From Rubrobacter_D sp963840835 (GTDB lineage Bacteria; Actinomycetota; Rubrobacteria; Rubrobacterales; Rubrobacteraceae), in the NCBI GenBank assembly GCA_963840835.1, contig CAWJAM010000013.1, positions 124,001 through 188,000 of the forward strand: a DNA stretch of 64,000 nt, written 5' to 3'. Shown piece after piece: positions 1-8,516 of the stretch. A program made the position numbers and the translations under genes. Position 1 is the first letter of the stretch; every line of letters begins with the position of its first letter. The notes below the pieces were generated by a model. It was not told where the DNA came from and searched no databases. It worked only from the letters and a program-made list of their open reading frames with translations.

Positions 1-1463
1 TGCCCCCTGACCCGCTCAACGATGGGGGATGCCGGACAGGAGGGTCACGGTGCAGTGGCAGGTCGCCACCGACGAGCGGTTCCGAAATATCGTCAGGGAA
101 GGCGACGCGTTCGCGCGCCCGGAGCTGGCGCACTCGGTCCACGTCGAGGTCGGAGGACTGGCGCCCGCGCGCGAATACTTCTACCGCTTCCGGGCCGGTC
201 CCGACCTCAGCCCGGCCGGCAGAACGAAGACCGCGCCCGCCTTGGGAGCTTCCCTCGCCGAGATGAAGTTCGCCTTCGCTCCTTGCCAGCAGTACGAGCA
301 CGGATACTTCACGGCCTACCGTCACATGAGCGAGGAGGATCTCGATCTCGTCGTCCATCTCAGAGATTACATCTACGAGTATGGTCCCAACCAGTACGTC
401 GCCCCTGGCGGCAACGTCAGGGCTCACAGCGGACCGGAGATCATCACCCTCTCGGACTACCGCAACCGCTACGCCCAGTACCGAACCGACGAGGACCTCC
501 AGGCGGCGCACGCGGCCTTCGCGTGGGCCGTTACCTGGGACGACCACGAGGTCGAGAATAACTACGCCGATGAGGTTCCCGAAGCGGGGAGCCAGACGCC
601 GACGACGGAGGCATTCCTACGCCGCCGGGCGGCTGCCTACCAAGCGTACTACGAGCACATGCCCCTGAGACGTTCCTCGGTGCCGCAAGGCCCGGACATT
701 CTTCTGTACAGGCGCATTCTGTATGGCAACCTCGCCGAGATCAATGTCCTCGATACGCGGCAGTACAGGGACGATCAGGCCGCGGGCGACGGTACCGACC
801 CGCCCAACCCCGAGCAGCAAGAGGGGGAGAGGAGAGAGGTGGCTCCTGGATGGTCTCTCTTCGTCGAGTAGGACATGGAAGGTTCTCGCCCAGCAGGTCT
901 TTATGGCCCAGCGGGACTTCGATATCTCAGACGCCGAACGCTACAGCATGGACGCCTGGGACGGTTATCTCGGTTCCCGGAACAGGATTCTGGGGTACAT
1001 CGATGAGCGGAACATCGCCAACCCGGTCGTCCTGACCGGAGATGTACACAACAACTGGGCAAACAACCTCAAGGCCAACTTCTACGATCAGAGCTCGAAA
1101 ACCCTCGGCGTCGAGTTCGTCGGCACCTCGGTCACCTCTGGCGGAGATGGGGAGGACACAACTCCGGGCAACCTGGCCGTGATCGAGGAAAACCCGCACA
1201 TCGAGGTCTTCAACGGACAGCGCGGCTACGTGCGCTGCACCCTCACCCCACAGGAGTGGAGAGCGGATTACAGGGTGCTCCCCTACGTCAAGCAGCCAGG
1301 CGCGCAAATCTACACGCGAGCGTCCTTCGTCACCGAAGCCGGCAACCCCGGTCTACAGCAAGCGGGCGAGACACAGGTCCCCTCGCGCCCGGCCTCACTC
1401 GTCGAGACGGATGTAGAGAGGATAAGGGCTCAGGAAAGCGCGGCTCGCGGCGGACACCGTTAG
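1..1463 (+). pseudogene. phoD: PhoD-type alkaline phosphatase, two frame changes, 5' end outside window
   Basis: This is a PhoD-like metallophosphoesterase, normally secreted and cleaving phosphoesters or diesters. The conserved protein is spread over three frames. Bases 3-28 read PDPLNDGG in frame 3. The reading moves to frame 2 at a run of five G (25-29), giving VTVQWQVATDERF and later TWDDHEVENNYAD. It moves back to frame 3 near 822-840, giving ERWLLDGL, WKVLAQQVF and VLTGDVHNN. The metal-binding DDHE and GDVHNN motifs are present but no single frame encodes both. The second change lies in a purine-only stretch (gag/gga repeats), and the residues usually found just before QERWL seem to be missing. 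The signal peptide would lie upstream of the window. It is either a real pseudogene or two sequencing indels; two independent breaks favour decay. Confidence 0.8.
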
Positions 1464-1541
1464 ACAAGAACATGAGGAAGCCGGACCAGTATCGGCCCGG
1501 CTTCCGGTCGTCGAGCGAGCAGTGGATCAGGCGCTCGTCCG

Positions 1542-1820
1542 TTACTTGCGGATCTTGAGGACGACGTACATGCTGGCACCCGGGTTGTCGTCACCGAAGG
1601 GACGGACCCTGATGGTCAACAGATCGCCCGCAAGGGCGTTGCTCGGAACCTGGAGGTTGTAGATGTAACCACCGTCAACGGCCCGCATGAAGCCAGTGGT
1701 ATCAGCGGACGAGGAAGAGAACGTCTCTATCGCATCTGAACCCGTCTCGGTACCGTCAGACTTGTCGCCCTTGAGGAGCTGGATGGCGGGGTTCAGGCCC
1801 GTCAGGTTGCACCGGCGCAA
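1542..1820 (-). pseudogene. C-terminal fragment of a PxKF-type surface protein
   Basis: The reading frame gives about 92 residues: NLTGLNPAIQLLKGDK, then DGGYIYNLQVPSNALAGDLL, ending in YVVLKIRK. Short beta-strand patterns like these (a polar linker, then YxYNLxV...GxxxTxRV) are typical of the last repeat of actinobacterial PxKF-domain extracellular proteins. There is no good start: the frame is open only to a stop at 1842-1844 and the first NTG is a TTG with no ribosome site. I read it as the tail of a larger secreted protein whose N-terminal part has been lost. The family call rests on pattern recognition only. Confidence 0.45.
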
Positions 1821-1892
1821 CCGATGGAGATCTCCAGCGCATCATACAAATGAGTGATTCTTGCTGCTACAAACGGATTATCCGGGCAGGAG

Positions 1893-1898
1893 TATAAT
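1893..1898 (+). promoter_or_regulatory. -10 element TATAAT upstream of the ATC-hydrolase-like gene
   Basis: A perfect TATAAT lies 39 bases upstream of the ATG at 1938. No clear -35 box is visible at the expected distance. A strong ribosome site, GAGGTGAT (1928-1935), follows the predicted leader. Confidence 0.55.
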
Positions 1899-1937
1899 GG
1901 GGGCTTACGTCGTTGTGGGCTCTTTCGAGGTGATCTC

Positions 1938-2558
1938 ATGAAGTGGCTAAAGGTCTACGGTCTGCCGAAGCTTCCGCTGTTTCTGGCGCGGTGGGCGATG
2001 AAGCTCGGGCTGCCGGGTCCGACGTGGTACAAGTGGAAGGCCGCCTCGGCTGGGACGGGTGTGATCCTGGACGAGATGATCCGGGCCGCCGACGACCTCG
2101 GCTACGACGGCCAGAAGGTGGGCAAGCTCGCCATGACCCGCATCGGCGAGAAGCAAGGCCGTGATCTGCGCGAGCAACTCGGCGTGAAGACGATGAAGGA
2201 CACCGTCGACGTGGTCATGCTGGCCAACCGCTTTTTCGACATCGAGATCACGCTCACCGAGACCAAGGACGGCGAGTACGTGATCAACGCCGACCGCTGC
2301 CCCTGGTTCGGGGGGATGGGCCACGACGGCGTCCCAGGCTGGGACGTGAAGCCCTGCGCCGCCTTCTCGACTTACGAGAAGGCAATGGTCAGCGCCATAA
2401 ACCCCAACGTGAAACTCTCCTACACCGAGAAGCGGACCACAGGCGGCCACACCTGCCGTGGCGTCTACCAGTACAAAGACAAGGAACTCGGCGACGGACC
2501 TGCCGAAGGCGTGCAGCCAGAGATGGTCAGCCTCGGCAAGAAGCCGGAGAAGTCTTAG
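1938..2558 (+). CDS. L-2-amino-thiazoline-4-carboxylic acid hydrolase-like protein
   Basis: The protein has 206 residues. Its C-terminal half carries the family pattern: INADRCPW, then a Cys in KPCAAF, then INPNVKLSYTEKRTTGGHTCRG, resembling the CPY...C...NPN...C signature of ATC-hydrolase-like proteins. Members hydrolyse L-2-amino-thiazoline-4-carboxylate in cysteine metabolism, but many are uncharacterised. The start at 1938 is chosen because GAGGTGAT sits at good spacing and the frame upstream of it is not protein-like. There is no signal peptide. The 3' end overlaps the convergent ParB-like gene by 32 bases. The enzymatic role is inferred from family only. Confidence 0.55.
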   Translation: MKWLKVYGLPKLPLFLARWAMKLGLPGPTWYKWKAASAGTGVILDEMIRAADDLGYDGQKVGKLAMTRIGEKQGRDLREQLGVKTMKDTVDVVMLANRFFDIEITLTETKDGEYVINADRCPWFGGMGHDGVPGWDVKPCAAFSTYEKAMVSAINPNVKLSYTEKRTTGGHTCRGVYQYKDKELGDGPAEGVQPEMVSLGKKPEKS

Positions 2559-3036
2559 GCGAAGTAGGCGCGGCCCTCGCTTGCGGCGTGAAGGCAGGCC
2601 GGAACTCCGTGACATCGGCCTCCACGGATTGCAGGCCATGGTAGCGGGCTACGGAGACACGGTGGTTCCCGTCCAGGACGAAATAGACGTCGCCCAACCT
2701 GTACAGGCTCACCGGCGGGAGGTCCTCTCCCCGATGGAACGCCTGGTCTATTCGCTTCCATCTCACCCCCGCGCTCGCGCGAAGAGGCATGAAGGCACCA
2801 TCGAATTCACCACTACGTCCCACGCTCCCGACGACCTTCTCCAGATCGACGACCCGTATTCCCCGGCGCAACCGGTTGAACGCCTTGAGGGATCTCTGCG
2901 TTTCATCGAACGAGGGCGGCACGTTCCGCGACGCGGGTCCCCCGCGCAGACGTCGCGCTAGCCGGCGCAGCCATGCCCTGCGGCGCGCGCGTTCGAAATC
3001 CCTATCGACCTGCTCGTCGAGATCCATCAGTTTCAT
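2527..3036 (-). CDS. ParB-like nuclease-fold protein
   Basis: A 169-residue protein with a basic, Arg-rich N-terminus (about residues 10-35) and a ParB/sulfiredoxin-type core. The diagnostic stretch is PPVSLYRLGDVYFVLDGNHR followed by VSVARYHG, where DGNHR is the conserved nucleotide or DNA-contact motif of the superfamily. There is no helix-turn-helix like that of true ParB, and no parA or parS nearby, so a chromosome-partition role is unlikely. Its ATG is directly preceded by a strong hairpin (3038-3083). It is co-oriented with and downstream of the LuxR/MalT gene. Confidence 0.6.
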   Translation of the reverse strand: MKLMDLDEQVDRDFERARRRAWLRRLARRLRGGPASRNVPPSFDETQRSLKAFNRLRRGIRVVDLEKVVGSVGRSGEFDGAFMPLRASAGVRWKRIDQAFHRGEDLPPVSLYRLGDVYFVLDGNHRVSVARYHGLQSVEADVTEFRPAFTPQARAAPTSPKTSPASCRG

Positions 3037-3037
3037 C

Positions 3038-3083
3038 TTCCGGCTCCCCTCTACTGGCTTCGAGGCCAGTCTAGGAGCCGGAA
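3038..3083 (-). promoter_or_regulatory. Stem-loop covering the ribosome site of the ParB-like gene
   Basis: A 10-bp outer stem (3038-3047 with 3074-3083, TTCCGGCTCC/GGAGCCGGAA) and a 6-bp inner stem (3053-3058 with 3065-3070, ACTGGC/GCCAGT) end one base before the ATG. On the minus strand the GAGGGGAG ribosome site lies inside the 3' arm and would be masked. It may instead terminate the upstream LuxR gene, although no T-run follows. Confidence 0.5.
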
Positions 3084-3146
3084 TCCCGAGCTTAATCTAC
3101 CGAAAGTCGTATCTGGTGGTTTACTGCCGGTTTAAATCGAGAGGGG

Positions 3147-5852
3147 CTAGCCGAGCAGGTGCAGCTCCCTGGCCCTCGCGACGGCCTGGGAGCGGTTACG
3201 CACGAGGAGCTTGCCGAAGATGTGGTGGACGTGCGCCTTGACCGTGCCCACGGAGAGGTAGAGTTCTTGCGCGATCTCCGCGTTTGACCGGCCGGCTGCG
3301 ACGAGAGCGAGCACCTCTATCTCGCGCTCGCTCAGGGGTTCTAGGCCAGGAGCAGGGCCTCTACGCGAACTCCCGTTGCCGGAAGGCGCCTCAAGGGCGA
3401 AGCGCTCCAACAGCCTGCCCGCGTACCCGTCGGGAGTGGCAGCGTAAGACCCGTTGTCTCGCGGCTCGCGGATAAGCCTCTCGAGCAACGCGGCCATCGG
3501 CGGCCCTTCATCGACGAACAGGCGCACGAAGCCTTCCGGTTCAGCTATCGCCAGCGCGCGTTCGAGGTGGTCAAGCGCCTCCCCTGCCATTGCTCGCTGT
3601 TCGGAGGCGAGGGCGCAGAGCGTGAGAAGCTCTATCTCGTGCGCCGTACGGCCATCGGCTCTCGCGCTCTCCAGTAGCCGGTCGAGGGAGGCGAACGCCT
3701 CGTCAGTCCTGCCCTCCCAGAGCAACACGCGGGCCATCGTGATCCGCTCGAAGTGTCGCGGGTAGTTCAGGTAGTCTTCGGTAATTTCGTAGTCCCGCGC
3801 CCAGCGAGCCGCCGATCTCACGTCACCCTGCGCCAGGTAGAAGCGGGCCTGCCACGCCCAGATCAGCGGCCACCTCGGCGTGAGCCTGCCGGCCTCCCGA
3901 ATGAAGGCGTGGGCCCCCTCGGCGTCCCCACGGGCCATCAGTACGCGGGCGAGGCCGACGTAGCCGTAAACCAATATCTTCGCCTCGCCGCTGCGACGGC
4001 CGTGCTCGATCCCCGTCTGTAGGAACCGCCGCGCCTCGTCCAGGTCCCCGCGCTCGTATAGCAACTCGCCCATACCCGTTTGGATGATGCCGGCGACCGA
4101 CGGCACGCCCTCGGCCCGGCTCTCGGCCAGCCGCTGGCCCTCCAATAGCAGGGCTTCCGCTTCTCTCAGGCGTCCCCGGGAGATCTCCAGTGAGGCCCGG
4201 TAACGGAGGGCGAACAGGGCCGTCCTCAGGTCTTCGGCCTCCCGGCCGGTGGCGGCGGCCCTTGCAAACGCCGCGCTCGCCGCCGCGAGGTCCCCGGTCG
4301 AGCAGTAGGCGTGTCCGAGGTCCAACGCTACGTCTCCGCGCAGGTGCAACTCGTTCACCGGCAGCAGGTCGAGGGCCCGATTGCAGAGGCTGATCGTGAG
4401 CGGCGCGTCCACGCGCATGGCGCCCACGCGGGCGCGGATGATGCACATCTCGCCCAGCATCGTCCGCTCCTCGTCGGAGAGACCGGCAGCCGGAGCCTCG
4501 CCGTCGAGCTTCAGGACGACCTCGGTGTCCCGGAGCCGGCGCTCGGCCTCTTTCAGCTCCCCCGAATGGACGAGCGCCCAGGCGTAGAGCAGGCAGAGCT
4601 GCGGACGGCGGCGCACCAGTCCGTCTGGCAACGTCCCCAGCCAACGGAGCAACTGCGAGGCGTCGACGTACGTGCGCCGCACGCCGGTCTCCTCCTCGAT
4701 CAAGTCCGCCGTACGCCCGTGGTCCTCGGCCGCCAGGGTGTGTTCGATAGCCGAGGCCAGGCACCCGTCTACTTCCTCGTACCAGAGCGCGGCGCGGCGG
4801 TGCAGTTCGGAGACCTCGTCGGGGTGTACGCGTCGCAGTTGTTCGCGCAGGAAGGCGGCGAAGAGGTTCTGATAACGGTAGTAGCGGCCGTCTTCGTCCA
4901 GCGGCACCAGGAAGAGGTTCTCGGCCTCCAGCCTCTCGAGCGTCCCCAACCCGTCGGCCGTATCGGTGAGCGCCTCGCACAGGGGACCGCTCAGGGTCTC
5001 GACCACGGAGGTCCGGAGCAGAAACTCCCTAACGTCCTCCGGCTGGCGGGAGAGTACCTCGTCGGCCAGGTACTCGAAGACGTGGCGCGTACTTCCCGCG
5101 AGGGCCTCGACGGGACCGTTCTCGCCTCCCCTGAGGGCGTGCGCCGCGAGTTGCAGTCCGGCGATCCAACCCTCCGTTCCCCGTTCCAACGTCGCGACCT
5201 TCTCCCCGGCGAGGTCAAGGTCCATCGTGCCGCCGAGGAACTCCGTCGCCTCTTCGAGGTTGAAGCGCAGGTCGGGGGCACCAAGCTCGATGAGCCGTCC
5301 CCTGGCGCGCAACCTGGGGAGCGGTAGCGGAGGACTCGCGCGGCCGGCGACGATCAGGCGCATCGGCGGCGGAGCGTGGTCCAGCAGGAGGGCGATAGCG
5401 TCGTGGATGGCACGCGTTCGTATGCAGTGGTAGTCGTCGAGCACGAGGACGAAGTCGCGGGGTAGCTCCAGGATCTCGTTGCTCAAAGCGGTGAGGACGG
5501 GCTCGAACTCCTCCAGGGATCGCAGGGAGTTGAGGAAGGCACGTGTCGCTTCCCCGAAACCTTCGTGGACCGTCCCGATGGCCGCTATCAGGTACGAGAA
5601 GAAGCGAACCGGGTCGTCGTCCCTCTCGTCCAGCGAGACCCAGGCTACAGGCACCTCGCTACGCCGGCTCCAGTCAGCCAGCAGGGTGGTCTTGCCGAAA
5701 CCGGCCGGCGCACTGACGACGGTCAAGTCGTGCCCCACGCCCTCATCTAGTCGCTCGTGGAGGCGCGGACGCGGCACGGCGTCGGGGCGACCGCGGGGTA
5801 CGTAGAGCTTGGCCTTGAGTATCTGCCGGTCCATGAGGCTCGTCTCTCCCAT
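3147..5852 (-). CDS. MalT-like LuxR-family ATP-dependent transcriptional regulator
   Basis: A 901-residue STAND-type regulator. Residues 48-56 form the Walker A (APAGFGKTT), 135-141 the Walker B (LVLDDYH), followed by a winged-helix/TPR-rich middle (about 400-800) that would sense a ligand. A C-terminal LuxR helix-turn-helix (about 835-895) reads LSEREIEVLALVAAGRSNAEI and then VGTVKAHVHHIF. Family members oligomerise on ATP and inducer and activate promoters. A TACAAT at 5860-5865 lies 7 bases upstream of the ATG, so the mRNA may be leaderless; an internal ATG (MDRQILKAKLY) with GGAGAG upstream is an alternative start. The target genes are not evident. Confidence 0.9.
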   Translation of the reverse strand: MGETSLMDRQILKAKLYVPRGRPDAVPRPRLHERLDEGVGHDLTVVSAPAGFGKTTLLADWSRRSEVPVAWVSLDERDDDPVRFFSYLIAAIGTVHEGFGEATRAFLNSLRSLEEFEPVLTALSNEILELPRDFVLVLDDYHCIRTRAIHDAIALLLDHAPPPMRLIVAGRASPPLPLPRLRARGRLIELGAPDLRFNLEEATEFLGGTMDLDLAGEKVATLERGTEGWIAGLQLAAHALRGGENGPVEALAGSTRHVFEYLADEVLSRQPEDVREFLLRTSVVETLSGPLCEALTDTADGLGTLERLEAENLFLVPLDEDGRYYRYQNLFAAFLREQLRRVHPDEVSELHRRAALWYEEVDGCLASAIEHTLAAEDHGRTADLIEEETGVRRTYVDASQLLRWLGTLPDGLVRRRPQLCLLYAWALVHSGELKEAERRLRDTEVVLKLDGEAPAAGLSDEERTMLGEMCIIRARVGAMRVDAPLTISLCNRALDLLPVNELHLRGDVALDLGHAYCSTGDLAAASAAFARAAATGREAEDLRTALFALRYRASLEISRGRLREAEALLLEGQRLAESRAEGVPSVAGIIQTGMGELLYERGDLDEARRFLQTGIEHGRRSGEAKILVYGYVGLARVLMARGDAEGAHAFIREAGRLTPRWPLIWAWQARFYLAQGDVRSAARWARDYEITEDYLNYPRHFERITMARVLLWEGRTDEAFASLDRLLESARADGRTAHEIELLTLCALASEQRAMAGEALDHLERALAIAEPEGFVRLFVDEGPPMAALLERLIREPRDNGSYAATPDGYAGRLLERFALEAPSGNGSSRRGPAPGLEPLSEREIEVLALVAAGRSNAEIAQELYLSVGTVKAHVHHIFGKLLVRNRSQAVARARELHLLG

Positions 5853-5859
5853 GCAGCAG

Positions 5860-5865
5860 ATTGTA
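5860..5865 (-). promoter_or_regulatory. -10 element TACAAT for a leaderless LuxR/MalT transcript
   Basis: On the minus strand TACAAT is followed by 7 bases and then the ATG at 5852, so transcription would begin at or next to the A of ATG. No convincing -35 box is seen. Confidence 0.45.
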
Positions 5866-5935
5866 CTCTATGGCATGCGAAATCCCGAGGTGCGCCAGGG
5901 CCGCGCCCGTCCGGAATCCAACGTGCCAGAGCCGT

Positions 5936-5964
5936 GCGCAAAGTGGTCCAGGACCACTTTGCGC
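5936..5964. repeat. Perfect intergenic hairpin, 14-bp arms
   Basis: Arms 5936-5949 (GCGCAAAGTGGTCC) and 5951-5964 are exact complements around a single A. It lies between the 3' end of the NmrA gene and the 5' end of the LuxR gene. No T-run follows on either strand. The GGT...ACC apex resembles that of the hairpins in the larger repeat family of this window. Confidence 0.6.
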
Positions 5965-6059
5965 GCGTTGTCAGCCTCTCCGTATTGGATAGGGTTCTTC
6001 TGGCCTAAGGCCCGTCGCCCATAGCCGCGTGCGGGCTCGAGGCGGTCGGGGCGCGACGC

Positions 6060-6959
6060 TTACGAGGCCTTCTCGCGTTCTTCCTGCCTGAGTGCGGGGG
6101 GCGCGAACAGGCGCGCGTGCTCGCGGGCGAACTCGGCGAAGCCGCGAGGTTCACGACCTGTCATTGACTGCACCGTGCCGGTAGTACGTTCCTGCCCGCC
6201 ACCTCGTAGGACTCCGAACACCGCGACGATCTGCGTCGCGACGAACTCCGGTATCCCCTGCTCGATCATGCCCTGCAGCGCCGCCTCGTCGGGGACGTTC
6301 AGGCACTCGATTTCGCGCCCGACCGCTTCGGAGAGATGCCCGGCTACCCCTTCGAAGGTGATCGCCTCAGGACCGGTGAGCGTGTAGGTCTCTCCTTCGT
6401 GTCCATCCCCGATCAGGGCGACGGATGCTGCGGCCCCAACGTCCTGCGGATGTACCATCGAGATCCTGGCCTCCCCTGCCGGCACAAACAGCTTACCGGT
6501 ATACTGCACGGTCTCGGCGGAGGCGAGCAGGTTCGCCATGCTGAAGCCGGGCCGCAGGACGACCGAAGGGATACCCGACGACTGCAGGTGTTCCTCGATC
6601 CTGGCGTGCCAGTCCCAGAAGGCCACAGGCGCTCCGATCTCGGCACCAAGCGCGGAGAGCTTCACGATCCGCCGCACTCCCGCCTCCCTGGCCGCGTCGA
6701 TCACGCGGGTCTCGTACTCGACCTGGCGCGGCTGGTTGGAGCACGCGAGGAAGACGCCTTCCACGCCCTCCATAGAGCGGCGTACGGACTCCGGATCGCC
6801 GAAGTCGCCGACCGCCAGCTCGACGCCATCACCGGGCATGGTCTGGGCCTTGCCATGGTCCCGCATGAAGGCGCGAACGGGAACGCCGCGCTCCTGTAGT
6901 TCCTGGACCACCCGCGACCCCACGTTGCCGGTCGCCCCGGTCACCAGTAGTTTCTTCAT
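6060..6959 (-). CDS. NmrA-family NAD(P)-binding protein
   Basis: A 299-residue atypical short-chain dehydrogenase. The N-terminus has the Rossmann motif LVTGATGNVGS (residues 5-15). VGDFGDPESVRRSMEGVEGV and KLSALGA are typical of NmrA/QOR2-like proteins. There is no YxxxK catalytic pair where classical SDRs have it, so it may be a redox sensor or a quinone or isoflavone-type reductase. Its ATG overlaps the stop of the upstream FAD oxidoreductase gene (ATGA, 6956-6959), so the two are translationally coupled. Confidence 0.8.
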   Translation of the reverse strand: MKKLLVTGATGNVGSRVVQELQERGVPVRAFMRDHGKAQTMPGDGVELAVGDFGDPESVRRSMEGVEGVFLACSNQPRQVEYETRVIDAAREAGVRRIVKLSALGAEIGAPVAFWDWHARIEEHLQSSGIPSVVLRPGFSMANLLASAETVQYTGKLFVPAGEARISMVHPQDVGAAASVALIGDGHEGETYTLTGPEAITFEGVAGHLSEAVGREIECLNVPDEAALQGMIEQGIPEFVATQIVAVFGVLRGGGQERTTGTVQSMTGREPRGFAEFAREHARLFAPPALRQEEREKAS

Positions 6960-8386
6960 CGTCCACCATTCCTTTCTGCCGGGCCCGATTCACGGCTCGG
7001 CGGTATGTTGCGGTTGAAGCGGAAGAGGTTGTGCGGGTCGTGCTCGTCTTTGAGATCTACCAGGCGTTCCCAGTCCTCGGGCGGGTAGGCGGCGCGGACC
7101 CTCTCTTCGGCGGGACCTTCCTCCATGAAGTTGACGAAGGTCTCGCCGGTCTTGTACGGACGAATCACCTCGGCCAGGAGGGCTATGCGGTCCTTGACGC
7201 CCTCCGCCATCTCCGGGGTAAAGGTCGCCCCGATTGCGTTCATCGAGAACCGGGCGACGCCGCTGCCCATCGGGCTCAAGCTCCCGGCCGTGGGCGCGAG
7301 GGCGCCGCCGAGCTGGCGGATCTCGAGGATTATCAGGGGCGACCCGGCGCCCGCGACCCGGACGAGGGCGTCTACGGCCTCAGGCGAGAGGTCGGAGAGC
7401 ATCTCGGCGTGCTGGATGATGCCCAACGGATCCACGGGGTCCATGCTGATCCTGTCCATCTCAGCCACGGGCATCTCCCCGAAGGTGTCGATGATGGGCT
7501 CGCCAAGCCCTTCGCGCACGGGGCGCAACAGCTCCTCCCCGTCCTCAAGACTCTCCCCGCAGTAGCAGCCCTTCACCACGACGACGGACCGGCCCCTCAG
7601 CGGCTCTGGAAGGTGCGGCAGGGGCGGGACGTTCATGAATGCGACGGCCGTGGTCATCTCGTCAGGGAGCCCCGCGCTCCAGCGGGCGTAGGCGCTCAGC
7701 ACCTCGTGGGCCCGCTCCACCGGGTAGAAGACGCTGCCGCCGTAGACGGTCGCGAGCGGGTAAAGTCGGAACTCGAGCGAGGCGACGATCCCGAAGTTGC
7801 CCCCGCCTCCCTTCAGGCCCCAGAAGAGATCCGCGTTCTCCCCAGCGTTCACGCGCAGGAGCTCGCCGTCTGCGGTAACGACGTCGGCCTCGGTGACGCT
7901 CGCGGAGTTGAGGCCGTACTTGCGTCCGAGCCACCCAAAGCCGCCGCCCATCGTGTACCCGACGACGCCGACGTGGGGGGCCGAACCAGCCAGGCCGGCG
8001 AGGCCGTTGGCGTGGGCCTCAGGGATCACATCCTTCCACAACGCCCCTGCCTCGACCCTCGCCGTCCGGGTGGCGGGGTCCACACGCACGCCCCGCATCA
8101 GCGACGTGTTCACGAGCAGGCCCCCATCGGCCGGCGTCCCGACGCCGTGGCCGGTCGCCATCACCCCGACGCCAAGCCCCTCTTCGCGGGCGAAACGCAC
8201 CGCGAGGAGGACGTCGGCCGCGTCCTCGGCCATGACGACCACTGCCGGCCTCTGGCGCGCGTTGAGGTTCCACGCCCGGCTCGCCTCGTCATAGCCCTCT
8301 TCGCCGAGCCGGAGCAGCGCGCCCCGCAGACGCGCCCGCAGTTCCTCCACCACTTTCGCACTGATTGTTTCGGTCTGTAGCGTCAT
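6956..8386 (-). CDS. FAD-binding (PCMH/BBE-type) oxidoreductase
   Basis: A 476-residue berberine-bridge-type flavoprotein. The FAD domain has VMATGHGVGTPADGG (the His being the likely covalent flavin attachment), VVGYTMGGGFGWLGRKYG and GLKGGGGNFGIV. The C-terminal BBE segment ends NLFRFNRNIPP, as expected. Only one covalent attachment residue is evident. Such enzymes oxidise sugars, alkaloids or polyketide-like alcohols; the substrate cannot be told here. GGAAGGA precedes the ATG. It is the first gene of an operon with the NmrA gene and is divergent from the XRE/NB-ARC regulator, which is a plausible controller. Confidence 0.87.
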   Translation of the reverse strand: MTLQTETISAKVVEELRARLRGALLRLGEEGYDEASRAWNLNARQRPAVVVMAEDAADVLLAVRFAREEGLGVGVMATGHGVGTPADGGLLVNTSLMRGVRVDPATRTARVEAGALWKDVIPEAHANGLAGLAGSAPHVGVVGYTMGGGFGWLGRKYGLNSASVTEADVVTADGELLRVNAGENADLFWGLKGGGGNFGIVASLEFRLYPLATVYGGSVFYPVERAHEVLSAYARWSAGLPDEMTTAVAFMNVPPLPHLPEPLRGRSVVVVKGCYCGESLEDGEELLRPVREGLGEPIIDTFGEMPVAEMDRISMDPVDPLGIIQHAEMLSDLSPEAVDALVRVAGAGSPLIILEIRQLGGALAPTAGSLSPMGSGVARFSMNAIGATFTPEMAEGVKDRIALLAEVIRPYKTGETFVNFMEEGPAEERVRAAYPPEDWERLVDLKDEHDPHNLFRFNRNIPPSRESGPAERNGGR

Positions 8387-8516
8387 CTTGTTCTTCCTTC
8401 CATTCGTTCTCTGGCCCTATCTTGCTACTTGCGCCCGCCGGCTCCCAGCGACGATTCGAACAAGAACTAGAACAACCGCCCAAACAATGGCGTGTTAGGA
8501 TGCTGTTGGGCAGCCC

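Noticed and set aside
7031..8380. A 449-residue plus-strand open frame opposite the FAD oxidoreductase
   Set aside because: Biased composition and no motifs; the minus strand encodes a clear flavoprotein over the same bases.
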